A stretch of 64,000 nucleotides of DNA from DATBVX01 sp963705495 (GTDB lineage: Bacteria > Pseudomonadota > Gammaproteobacteria > Steroidobacterales > Steroidobacteraceae), in assembly GCA_963705495.1 (NCBI GenBank), contig CAVPJQ010000019.1, positions 27,351 to 91,350 on the forward strand, read 5' to 3'. Within the stretch, counting starts at the first letter, position 1. The number at the start of each line of letters is the position of its first letter. The notes below the pieces were generated by a model. The model saw only the letters and a list, made by a program, of their open reading frames with translations. It had not been told where the DNA came from and made no database searches. The position numbers were made by a program, and so were the translations under genes. Positions 1-8,335 of this stretch are shown in pieces.

Positions 1-1
1 T

Positions 2-142
2 TTCGCTTCCGCTTACACGCTCGATGATCCCCAGCGCAAGCAGCTCTTCGATTCCTGGTGGGTGCAGCCGATCGCACGCTCTGCCTGGCTCGAGGCACGC
101 GGCGAACCGATCGTGCAGTCCGGTACCGGGTCGAACAACTGA
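2..142 (+). CDS. C-terminal end of an unidentified protein (truncated by window edge)
   Basis: An open frame runs in from the left edge and stops at TGA 140-142, giving the last 46 residues of a protein. The tail contains a Trp-Trp pair and ends in Ser-Asn-Asn. No domain can be recognised from so short a piece. It lies upstream of an mmsA remnant in the same orientation but in a different frame, so it is probably an unrelated gene that ends here. The function is unknown. Confidence 0.4.
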   Translation, partial: FASAYTLDDPQRKQLFDSWWVQPIARSAWLEARGEPIVQSGTGSNN

Positions 143-220
143 GCCGGTCAGCGAGCGATTGCTCAGGCAGCCGGATTCGGCGTTGCGCGGTGAGCCGTAG
201 CTGGCCTATGTTCGTGCGCC

Positions 221-445
221 ATGAGTACCCACTTCGCGCAGGCGGGGATGGTTGGGGTTAACGTACCGATTCCCGTGCCGATGGCATTTCACAGCTTCGG
301 GGGCTGGAAGCGCTCGTTGTTCGGTGCGTTGCACGTGCACGGGCCGGACGGTGTGCGCTTCTACACGCGCCTGAAGACAGTCACGGCTCGCTGGCCCGGA
401 AGAACGGCAGGTGGAGCCGAATTCAGCATGCCCACGATGGGCTGA
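221..445 (+). pseudogene. mmsA: 3' remnant of methylmalonate-semialdehyde dehydrogenase
   Basis: This frame encodes about 68 residues that match the extreme C-terminus of CoA-acylating methylmalonate-semialdehyde dehydrogenase. Recognisable blocks are GMVGVNVPIPVPMAFHSFGG, the HGPDGVRFYTRLKTVTARWP segment and the terminal GAEFSMPTM. A full MmsA is about 500 residues. The catalytic Cys and the NAD-binding half are absent and the upstream sequence does not continue the homology. There is no sign of a functional start. It looks like the end of a deleted or rearranged gene. The family is recognised confidently; how the truncation arose is inference. Confidence 0.75.
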
Positions 446-488
446 CTGCAGTTCGCGCTCTCGATCGGTGACACTGGGAATCACACGG

Positions 489-1325
489 GTGTTTCGCGTC
501 GCGTTGCGAGCCGCATGGGCGCTGAGCGCCGCAGCGGCACCGAGCCTTGCTGCAGGTTCGACGCTCGATGCACTGAACTCGGTTCGCGTCCAGGGCTGCG
601 GTGGCAAGCCGGGCGTGACGATCAAACTGGCTCGCGATGCCGCGCTCAATGAAGTCGCTCTCAGGATGGCGAGCGGCGCTGCGCTCGGCGAGGCGGTCGC
701 TGCGGCGCACTTCCATGCAAGACTATCCACTTCGATCTCGATCGCCGGAGCTCCAGACGAAAAGGCCCTTACTCGCGTGATCGCCGAGCGCTTCTGTGCG
801 GACGTGCTCAACGCGGATTTTGAGCGTGCTGGAGCCTGGGAACGAGGCAAGGACGTCTGGATCGTGCTCGCGACGCCTTTCACCCTGCCGCAGGCGAAGG
901 ATGCCGCCGCGATTCGCAAGCGCGCGCTCGAACTCGTCAACCAAGCTCGTGCCAAGGCGAGAAAATGCGGCCGGCAGAATTTTGGCGCCGCGCGACCTGT
1001 CGGTTTGGACATCAAGCTCGATCGCACTGCGCTCACTCACTCGGAGGACATGGCACGGCACGGCCATATGACTCATCGAGGCAGCGATGGCACCAGTGTC
1101 GCCGAGCGCGCGGCGCACGCCGGTTACAAGTGGGCCAAGGTCGGCGAAAACGTGGCCGCCGGAACGCCCGGCGTGGAAGATGTCATTCAGGGCTGGCTGC
1201 AGAGCCCCGAACATTGCGCCAACGTCATGAATCCCGACTTCACGCAGATGGGCGTCGCCTACGCAGTGAATGCCGCGAGTGAAGACGGTATCTATTGGAC
1301 GCAGGTCTTCGCGACGCCCCGCTGA
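489..1325 (+). CDS. Secreted CAP (SCP-like) domain protein
   Basis: The protein has a signal peptide (residues about 1-22) followed by a region without recognisable domains. Its C-terminal half (roughly residues 155-278) is a CAP/SCP domain. The domain carries the blocks LTHSEDMARHGHMTHRG, GENVAAG and a QSPEHCANVMNP segment, which are typical of bacterial YkwD-like CAP proteins. These are extracytoplasmic proteins of mostly unknown function. GTG 489 was chosen because a TGGGA element lies about 8 bases upstream and the signal peptide begins directly; GTG 468 is an alternative. A more upstream GTG at 411 would overlap the mmsA remnant. It converges on the DUF2891 gene. Confidence 0.8.
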   Translation: MFRVALRAAWALSAAAAPSLAAGSTLDALNSVRVQGCGGKPGVTIKLARDAALNEVALRMASGAALGEAVAAAHFHARLSTSISIAGAPDEKALTRVIAERFCADVLNADFERAGAWERGKDVWIVLATPFTLPQAKDAAAIRKRALELVNQARAKARKCGRQNFGAARPVGLDIKLDRTALTHSEDMARHGHMTHRGSDGTSVAERAAHAGYKWAKVGENVAAGTPGVEDVIQGWLQSPEHCANVMNPDFTQMGVAYAVNAASEDGIYWTQVFATPR

Positions 1326-1343
1326 GTGAACCTGCAAGGGCAA

Positions 1344-2525
1344 CTACGTCCCGCTTTTCGCGACGGCGGAGGCGTCGGGTCGACCTGCATTGATTCCCGC
1401 GCGGCTCGTGAGATAGACGGCATAAGTGCCGAGCCAGTGACTGCCGACATATGAAACGTGCAGCACCGCGGGGAGGCCGACCTGTCGATGCAGCGCTGCC
1501 ACGATCAGCAGCACATTCACGCGCACATCGTTCTGCGACAGCGCGCTCGCGATTCCATCCAGCATCCAGGCACGGCTGAGATTGAGTCCGTCGATATGAG
1601 CGAGCTTCGGATCGTTGCGATCGGTGACGACTGCGGGCTTCAACCACTCGGTTGGATCGGCGCTAGCCAGGGTGGGGAAAAAGCGTCCCAGCCAGCGCGA
1701 GAACCCCTTGCGGTCGAGCACGCGGCGCATGAAATCAGCCTCGGCCAGGCAAGGGGACAGGAAATCCGTGCCGGATGGTTCGAAAGCGAGCGGACATTTC
1801 TTGTCCTGCGAATAGAACTGCCCGGCCTTGACTGCGAGCAGTTCGCGCATCTGGGCATCGCCGGAGACGAGGGCCCAGTCCCACATCAGCCCGAATGAAA
1901 GCGCAGTCTGGCTGTGCTCGCCGCTGCGAACCGGGTAGACCAGTTGTGGCAACCACTCTTTCAATTGGACAGCGGCCGCTGCCTCGAGCGGCTCGAGCGC
2001 GGCGAGCCACTCGCGCCCTTGAGGATCCTCCCACTCGCGCAGTTCCGCGGCGAGCCGCAGCAGCCAGGCGAGCCCGTAGGGACGCTCGAACGCCTCGCGC
2101 CCTTCGCCTTCGAGGTAGGTGACCTCGCCGGCAATGTTTTCGGTGGTGAGGCTGCGCGCGAGCTCAGCCCGCGCCACGGTTACGAACGGCGCATCCGGAT
2201 ACAGGCGCACCAGCCGCGCCAGCAGCCAGTGTCCATGCACGGCCGAATGCCAGTCATAACAACCGTAGAACGCCGGAGTCAGCTCCCGTGGCGGGCGCGC
2301 ATCCGCATCGCTGTTCAGCACGTGCGCAATCTTGTTTGGATACTCGCGATGCAGGCACGCAAGCGCGAGCTCGGCGAAGTGCCCGGCCGCTTCCACATCG
2401 AGCGGCTTGGGCAGCGGTATGGCGACTTTCGACTTGACCCGGTTCGAGACGACCGTGGCAGCGGTCGCAGCGCTCGCAACCGCGGCGGCCGCCGTCAGAA
2501 GAATCAGGCTGGCAAAGCGGCGCAT
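1344..2525 (-). CDS. DUF2891 domain protein, exported
   Basis: This is a 393-residue protein with an Ala-rich signal peptide at the N-terminus and a DUF2891 domain over the rest. Typical DUF2891 blocks are visible: an FAELALACLHREYPNK segment, a YGCYDWHSAVHGHW segment, and near the C-terminus AIVxALHRQVGLPAVLHVSY-like residues followed by HWLGTYAVYL. The family is alpha-helical and resembles alpha/alpha-barrel proteins, but no activity is established. ATG 2525 was chosen because it places the signal peptide at the start; a TTG at 2552 is in frame further upstream. It is divergent from the RND adaptor gene. Confidence 0.85.
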   Translation of the reverse strand: MRRFASLILLTAAAAVASAATAATVVSNRVKSKVAIPLPKPLDVEAAGHFAELALACLHREYPNKIAHVLNSDADARPPRELTPAFYGCYDWHSAVHGHWLLARLVRLYPDAPFVTVARAELARSLTTENIAGEVTYLEGEGREAFERPYGLAWLLRLAAELREWEDPQGREWLAALEPLEAAAAVQLKEWLPQLVYPVRSGEHSQTALSFGLMWDWALVSGDAQMRELLAVKAGQFYSQDKKCPLAFEPSGTDFLSPCLAEADFMRRVLDRKGFSRWLGRFFPTLASADPTEWLKPAVVTDRNDPKLAHIDGLNLSRAWMLDGIASALSQNDVRVNVLLIVAALHRQVGLPAVLHVSYVGSHWLGTYAVYLTSRAGINAGRPDASAVAKSGT

Positions 2526-2806
2526 CGCGCGATTATGCGATTTCGGACTCAACCACGGTATCTCCCTGCTGTCGATTTGCCGGCGAGCACAACGACTATC
2601 TTGCGTGGACCGCGTGCCTGGGCCGTGTGTTCAGCTCTGCCGCAACGACGGCAGTCGCGCCGTATTGATGAGGTGCGTTTTGTCCGCAATTTGCAGCGGC
2701 TTGCACCCGCGTCGTAGCCAGAGGCGCAATTTTTACTGCGGCGCGCTAAACTTCGCGGCCCTGTGCCACGCTATGTGGCGTCCCGACAACGACAGCTGAG
2801 AACAGC

Positions 2807-4057
2807 GTGAACGCGCAGCCCGAACAGGATTTCGAACTCCGCAAGGTTTCCTCCATGAACCGCGATCAGGTGCCTGCCCAGGCTCGTTCATACCAGGACC
2901 GCAGCCTCAGGGGACGCCTGCAGAGGATCAGGGACATTCCGCCGAAATGGTGGGTGGCTGGGTTCGTTGTCATGGTGGTCGCGATCGCGCTGATCTGGGC
3001 GAAGCAGCACTTCTCGTCGGCGGCGCCGAAAGTTGCGCCGCTGATGCAGCAATCCACACCGCTGGTCACCGTGATCACGCCACGGGTGATGCCAGTGACG
3101 GCGAGCGTCACTTTCAGCGGCACGATCTTCGCCCGCTATGACGTGCCGATCGGCGCCGAGGGCGAAGCCGGTCGCATTATCGCCATCTACGTGGAGGCCG
3201 GTGATCAGGTCAAGAGCGGACAAATCATGGCGAAGCTCGACCAATCGGTCCTGCTGCCGCAGTTAAAGCGCCTGGCCGCGTCACTCGAGGAAGCACGTGC
3301 GCAAGCCGCGTTGTCCCAGGCAGAGTACGGACGTGCAAAGGGGGTCGAGGCCGCGGGTGCACTGTCCGCAGAAGAGATTGAGAGGCGCAGGGCCGCTTCG
3401 GTTACCGACGAAGCGCGCGTCAACGTCGCAGCAGCGCAGCTCGCGGAAATGCAGGCACGCCTCGATCGGACGGTAATTCGAGCCCAGGCCGACGGCCTGG
3501 TGCTGACGCGCACGGCCGAACTCGGTCAGACCGCAGCTCCGGGCGGTGAGCCGCTGTTCCGACTGGCGCGTGGCGGTGAGATCGAAATGCGCGGCTCGCT
3601 CGCGGAACAGGATTTTGCGCGCATACGGCTCGACCAACCGGCGCAGGTCTATCTGACCGGATATGCCACACCCTTCAGTGGCAAGGTGCGCCTGCTCGGT
3701 GCCGTCATCGATCCGAAAACCCGACTAGGCGAAGTGCGCATCGCGCTCGAGGCGAATCCGGCCTTACGGCCCGGTGCATTCGCACGCGGTCAGGTTGTAG
3801 TGGGCGAGGCAACGCGCCCCGTGCTGCCGCAGACCGCGGTTCTGTCCGATCTCAAGGGCAGTTACGTCTATGTCGTCAACGGCAGCAACAAGATCGAGCG
3901 CCGTGCAGTGCGCGTCGCCGACACAACACTCGGCGGGGTGGTCATCGGTGAGGGTCTCGAGGGCAGCGAAAAGGTAATCGCGATGGCAGGCGGGTTCCTT
4001 CGCGAAGGCGAGGCAGTTGAACTCGCCCCGCAAACTGCACAGCAGGCCGGCAAATGA
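2807..4057 (+). CDS. RND efflux periplasmic adaptor (membrane fusion protein)
   Basis: This is a 416-residue HlyD/AcrA-family adaptor. It has a short cytosolic N-terminus, one membrane segment around residues 48-66 and a biotinyl-lipoyl-like half motif (PIGAEGEAGRIIAIYVEAGD, then SGQIMAKLD). A helical hairpin follows, then beta-barrel and membrane-proximal domains. The adaptor links the inner-membrane pump to an outer-membrane channel, which is not encoded nearby. It overlaps the permease start by four bases (ATGA), so the two are co-translated. The start is GTG 2807; ATG 2855 is an alternative that still precedes the membrane segment. Confidence 0.9.
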   Translation: MNAQPEQDFELRKVSSMNRDQVPAQARSYQDRSLRGRLQRIRDIPPKWWVAGFVVMVVAIALIWAKQHFSSAAPKVAPLMQQSTPLVTVITPRVMPVTASVTFSGTIFARYDVPIGAEGEAGRIIAIYVEAGDQVKSGQIMAKLDQSVLLPQLKRLAASLEEARAQAALSQAEYGRAKGVEAAGALSAEEIERRRAASVTDEARVNVAAAQLAEMQARLDRTVIRAQADGLVLTRTAELGQTAAPGGEPLFRLARGGEIEMRGSLAEQDFARIRLDQPAQVYLTGYATPFSGKVRLLGAVIDPKTRLGEVRIALEANPALRPGAFARGQVVVGEATRPVLPQTAVLSDLKGSYVYVVNGSNKIERRAVRVADTTLGGVVIGEGLEGSEKVIAMAGGFLREGEAVELAPQTAQQAGK

Positions 4058-7000
4058 TCAAGAACATCTCGGCGTGGGCCATCAAGCACCCGGTACCCCC
4101 GGTAGTGCTGTTCGTCGTGTTGTTCTTTCTGGGCATCGTCGCGTTCATCCGCTTGCCCATCAACCTGAGCCCGGACATTTCCTTTCCGCTGGTCGAGGTC
4201 ACGGTCAATCAGCCGGGCGCGGCACCGACCGAGATCGAGACCCAGATCATCCAGAAGATCGAAGGCTCGGTAGCGAGCGTCGGTAACGTCAAGAACATCA
4301 CCTCCGCGGCGCTCGAAGGCGCTGCATTCGTCTACATCGAGTTCCAGATCGGTACACCAGTCGACCGTGCAGTGACCGATGTGCGCGATGCCGTTTCCAA
4401 GGTGCGCAGCAATCTGCCCGAAGGCATCGAAGAGCCTCTGGTACAGCGCATCGATGTCGAGGGCGGAGCGTTCGTCTACTACGCCGTCAGCACCACCGAC
4501 ATGACGGAAGAAGAGCTCAGCTGGTTCGTCGACAACGCCGTCACCAAGCGCTTGCTCGCCGTGAACGGCGTGGCACAGGTGCAGCGCGGCGGCGGTGTCG
4601 ATCGCGAGATCCGCGTCGAGCTCGATCCGGCACGGATGCAGGCGCTCGGGCTCACCGCAGTGGATGTCAACCAGCAGCTGCGGCAAATCAACCTCGACGC
4701 GCCGGGTGGGCGCCTGCAGGTCGGCGGTGGGGAACAGTCGATCCGCGTACTCGGCGGGGCACACACCGCGCTGCAGCTCGGGCAGACGCGTATCTATCTG
4801 CCCGGCGGGCGGGTGGCACGCTTGAGCGATATCGCGGAAGTGCGCGATGGCGTCGCCGAAATCCGCAGCGTCTCGCGGCTCAACGGCCGCACGGCGACAA
4901 CGTTCGGCGTGTTCCGGTCCAAGGGCTCCTCCGACGTGACTGTGATGGACCTCGTCACGCGCGAGATCGACAAGATCGGCAAGGAATTCCCGCAGGTGAA
5001 GCTGAAGGCCGTCTTCACGACCGTCGACTACACCAAGCGCATGTTCTCATCCGCGATCGAGGCGCTGATCGAGGGCTCGATCCTGGCGGTAGCGGTGGTC
5101 TGGTTCTTCCTGCGCGATTGGCGTGCCACGGCGATCTCGGCACTCGCAATTCCGTTGTCGGCCATACCGACCTTCGCGTTCATGCAGTGGATGGGCTTCA
5201 CCCTGAACCAGGTGAGTCTCCTCGCCCTGTCCCTGGTGGCCGGCGTGCTGGTGGACGATGCGATCGTGGAAATCGAGAACATCGTGCGTCACATGCGTAT
5301 GGGCAAGACGGGCTACAAGGCGGCGCTCGAAGCAGCCGACGAAATCGGCCTCGCGGTTGTCGCCACGTCTGCGACCATCATCGCGGTATTCCTGCCGGTC
5401 AGCTTCATGCCCGGCATCACCGGCCAGTACTTCATCCAGTTCGGCCTCACCGTCGCGGCAGCCGTCTTCTTTTCGTTGCTGGTCGCGCGTCTCATCACGC
5501 CGGTCGTCGCCGCCTATACGCTCAAGTCGGAGAACGTCAAGGTCCACGGCGACGGACCGATCATGACCTGGTATCTGAAGACCTTGCGCTGGTGTGTCAA
5601 TCACCGCTGGCGCACGCTCGCCGGTGGCACCGCGTTTTTCATTCTTTCGCTCGTCGTGCTCGCGATGGTGCCCACGTCGTTCATTCCGGAGGCTGATTTC
5701 GCAAGCTCCCAGCTCAACATCGAGTTGCCCCCGGGCGTTCAGCTCGAAGAGACCGCCGGGGTATCCGCTGCAGCGTACGAAGTCCTGAGGCAGCAGCCCG
5801 AAGTGACCGACGTCGTTGAGAGCATCGGCGCCGACCAGACCGGCGAGGTACGCATCGCCAATCTCTACGTTTCCCTGGTACCGCGCGAGGACCGCAAGCT
5901 CTCGCAGCAACGGTGGGAGGAGCGCGTCATCAAGGAACTGCGCAGAATTCCGGACGCCCGCATCAACTTCCAGAAGCAATCGGGTGGCGGCTACGGGCGC
6001 GACATCACCATCTACCTGACTGGCGATGATCCGGCGCTGGTCGACCGTACCGCGCGCCAGGTCGTGGAAGAGATGCGCACCCTGAAGGAGCTGCGCGAAC
6101 CACGGATCAACGGCGACCTGCCACGTCCCGAGATCATCATCCGGCCGCGCCTGGACCTCGCCGCCGAGCTCGGCGTGAGCGTCGCGAGCATCAGCCAGAC
6201 CATCCGTATCGCGACGCTGGGAGACCTGCCGCAGAATGCGCCCAAGTTCTCCCTGTCCGATCGGCAGATTCCGATTCGCGTCAGCCTGGTGGAGAGCGCA
6301 CGGCGCGATCTCGGTACGCTGGAGAACCTCCCGGTACCGACCGCGTCCGGAACACCAGTGCCACTGAAAGCCGTCGCCGACATCAGCTTCGGCGAAGGGC
6401 CAGTGCGAGTACGACGCTACAACCAGAGCCGTCGTATCGCCCTCGAGGCCGATCTCAATGGCGTGGAGCTGGGCGAGGGACTGAAGAAGATCTACGCGCT
6501 TCCCACCCTGAGCAACCTGCCGGCGGGCGTGCGCAAGGTGGAAGTTGGTGATGCGGAAGTGATGCGTGAACTGTTCGCCAACTTCGCGATCGCCATGTTC
6601 ACCGGCGTGCTGATGGTGTTCGCGGTGCTGGTGCTGCTGTTCGCGCGCGTATTCCAGCCCATCACGATTCTCTCCGCCCTGCCCCTGTCGATCGGCGGCG
6701 CCGCCGTCGCCTTGCTTCTCGTGGGATTCCCGCTGTCGCTCCCCGTCGTGATCGGTTTCCTGATGCTGATGGGCATCGTCGCGAAGAATTCCATCCTGCT
6801 GGTGGATTTCGCGATCGAGGAGATGCGCGCCGGCAAGGACCGGATGACGGCCCTGCTCGAAGCGGGCCACAAGCGCGCACGCCCGATCGTGATGACCACG
6901 GTCGCGATGGTGGCGGGCATGTTGCCGGTCGCGATTGGAATCCACGGCGACAACTCGTTCCGCGCACCGATGGCGGTCGCGGTGATGGGCGGTCTCATCA

Positions 7001-7137
7001 CGTCCACGGCGCTGACCCTGGTGATCGTGCCCGCGGTATTCACCTTGATCGATGACATCGAACGCTGGCTCGGACCGAAGGTCTCGCGTGTGCTCACGGC
7101 GCATCCGGAACCGGTGCCGAGTCCGAATCCGCGCTAG
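4054..7137 (+). CDS. RND efflux permease (AcrB/HAE1-like)
   Basis: This is a 1027-residue inner-membrane proton/drug antiporter of normal length with twelve predicted membrane helices and two large periplasmic loops. The TM4 proton-relay pair Asp401-Asp402 is present in VLVDDAIVEIENI, and TM10 keeps the matching Lys in GIVAKNSILLVDF. The pump should therefore be proton-coupled in the standard way. The substrate cannot be read from the sequence. It forms an operon with the overlapping adaptor upstream. The next gene begins 39 bases downstream and may be read through. Confidence 0.93.
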   Translation: MIKNISAWAIKHPVPPVVLFVVLFFLGIVAFIRLPINLSPDISFPLVEVTVNQPGAAPTEIETQIIQKIEGSVASVGNVKNITSAALEGAAFVYIEFQIGTPVDRAVTDVRDAVSKVRSNLPEGIEEPLVQRIDVEGGAFVYYAVSTTDMTEEELSWFVDNAVTKRLLAVNGVAQVQRGGGVDREIRVELDPARMQALGLTAVDVNQQLRQINLDAPGGRLQVGGGEQSIRVLGGAHTALQLGQTRIYLPGGRVARLSDIAEVRDGVAEIRSVSRLNGRTATTFGVFRSKGSSDVTVMDLVTREIDKIGKEFPQVKLKAVFTTVDYTKRMFSSAIEALIEGSILAVAVVWFFLRDWRATAISALAIPLSAIPTFAFMQWMGFTLNQVSLLALSLVAGVLVDDAIVEIENIVRHMRMGKTGYKAALEAADEIGLAVVATSATIIAVFLPVSFMPGITGQYFIQFGLTVAAAVFFSLLVARLITPVVAAYTLKSENVKVHGDGPIMTWYLKTLRWCVNHRWRTLAGGTAFFILSLVVLAMVPTSFIPEADFASSQLNIELPPGVQLEETAGVSAAAYEVLRQQPEVTDVVESIGADQTGEVRIANLYVSLVPREDRKLSQQRWEERVIKELRRIPDARINFQKQSGGGYGRDITIYLTGDDPALVDRTARQVVEEMRTLKELREPRINGDLPRPEIIIRPRLDLAAELGVSVASISQTIRIATLGDLPQNAPKFSLSDRQIPIRVSLVESARRDLGTLENLPVPTASGTPVPLKAVADISFGEGPVRVRRYNQSRRIALEADLNGVELGEGLKKIYALPTLSNLPAGVRKVEVGDAEVMRELFANFAIAMFTGVLMVFAVLVLLFARVFQPITILSALPLSIGGAAVALLLVGFPLSLPVVIGFLMLMGIVAKNSILLVDFAIEEMRAGKDRMTALLEAGHKRARPIVMTTVAMVAGMLPVAIGIHGDNSFRAPMAVAVMGGLITSTALTLVIVPAVFTLIDDIERWLGPKVSRVLTAHPEPVPSPNPR

Positions 7138-7176
7138 TCACCGTACAATTTCTCCGTAGCCACCGAGGCGCATTGC

Positions 7177-8283
7177 ATGGGCATGCAGACTCGCCGACAG
7201 TTCGTGCGCGCCGGCGCGGCCATCGCTGCCGCCGCGCCCTTCATCAGCACCAGCGTCACGCGCGCACTCGCGGAATCGTCGCGCAAGAAACTCGGCTGGG
7301 CCATCTGCGGGCTCGGCAAACTCAGCGCCGAGCAGATCGCCCCTGCGCTGCTCAAGACGCAGAACTGCCGGTTGGCGGGCCTCATCACGGACTCGCCCGA
7401 CAAGGCGGCGCGCTGGAAAACCCGATACGGCATCCCGGATCGCAACGTCTACACCTACGACACGATGGAGCGGATGGCCGATAACCCTGATATCGACGTC
7501 GTCTACATCGTCACGCCTAACGCGCTTCACCTGCCGCACACGCTCGCAGCCGCCAAGGCTGGCAAGCATGTGTATTGCGAGAAGCCGATGGAGATCTCCA
7601 CGGAGCGCTGCGACGCCATGATGGCGGCGTGCAAGGCCGCAGATCGCATGCTGGGCATCGCCTATCGACTGCAGTACGAGCCCAACAATCTCGAGTGCGT
7701 GAGAATCGCCCGGGAAAAGGAGCTGGGTGCCGTCAAGATCGTCGAGGCCGGTTTCTGCATTTCGGTGGGTGATCCCAACCAGTGGCGACTCAAGCGTGCA
7801 CTGGCCGGGGGCGGTGCATTGATGGACGTCGGCGTCTACGCCGTGCAGGCCATGCGCTACCTCACGGGTGAGGAGCCGATCCTCATCTCGGCGACCGAGT
7901 CCAAGACCGATCCGGTGAAATTCGCGGAGGTCGATGAATCAATAGTCTGGCAGGCAAAATTTCCCGGTGGGGCGCTCGCGTACTGTTCCGCGAGTTACAA
8001 CGCGCATGGCATCGCGCGTTTCAGGGCCCAGGCAGAGCACGGCTGGTTCGAGCTCGATCCGGCCTTCTACTACGGTGGCATTCGCGGGCGGCGCAGCGAT
8101 GGCAAGGAGATCAACCTGCCGGGTGGCGACCAGTTCGCAGTGGAAATGGATGAGTTTGCGCGCTGCATCCTGGAGCACAGACCCCCGGTCAAGGTCTCCG
8201 GCGAGGATGGATTGCGCGACGTGAAGATCATGCTCGCGATCTACGAATCCATCCGCATCGGCGCCGCCGTCAAGCTCACTTAA
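7177..8283 (+). CDS. Tat-exported Gfo/Idh/MocA family oxidoreductase
   Basis: This is a 368-residue protein with a twin-arginine signal (TRRQFVRAG at residues 5-13, then an Ala-rich segment). It has a Rossmann fold (CGLGKLS around 44-50) and the family EKP motif at 135-137. The C-terminal half has the usual GGGALMDVGVYAVQAMRYL block. It resembles periplasmic glucose-fructose oxidoreductase-like enzymes, which oxidise sugars with tightly bound NADP; the actual substrate is unknown. A GAGG element lies about 9 bases before ATG 7177. Its TAA stop abuts the A-tract of the opposing gene's terminator. Confidence 0.88.
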   Translation: MGMQTRRQFVRAGAAIAAAAPFISTSVTRALAESSRKKLGWAICGLGKLSAEQIAPALLKTQNCRLAGLITDSPDKAARWKTRYGIPDRNVYTYDTMERMADNPDIDVVYIVTPNALHLPHTLAAAKAGKHVYCEKPMEISTERCDAMMAACKAADRMLGIAYRLQYEPNNLECVRIAREKELGAVKIVEAGFCISVGDPNQWRLKRALAGGGALMDVGVYAVQAMRYLTGEEPILISATESKTDPVKFAEVDESIVWQAKFPGGALAYCSASYNAHGIARFRAQAEHGWFELDPAFYYGGIRGRRSDGKEINLPGGDQFAVEMDEFARCILEHRPPVKVSGEDGLRDVKIMLAIYESIRIGAAVKLT

Positions 8284-8314
8284 AAAAAAAGCGGCGGGCA
8301 CGACGCCCGCCGCT
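8282..8314 (-). terminator. Intrinsic terminator of the TonB-dependent receptor gene
   Basis: Read on the minus strand, a perfect 10-bp stem (AGCGGCGGGC, 5-base loop, GCCCGCCGCT) is followed by nine T residues. It lies about 20 bases beyond the receptor's stop codon. There is no T-run on the plus side, so it mainly serves the minus-strand gene. Confidence 0.9.
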
Positions 8315-8335
8315 GAATCAGCTGGTTAGTCACGG

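Noticed and set aside
4493..7104. Long open frames on the minus strand opposite the first RND permease, up to 685 codons
   Set aside because: They are antisense shadows of a high-GC gene: composition is rich in Arg, His, Asp and Gln without any domain, and the plus-strand frame is an unmistakable RND permease.
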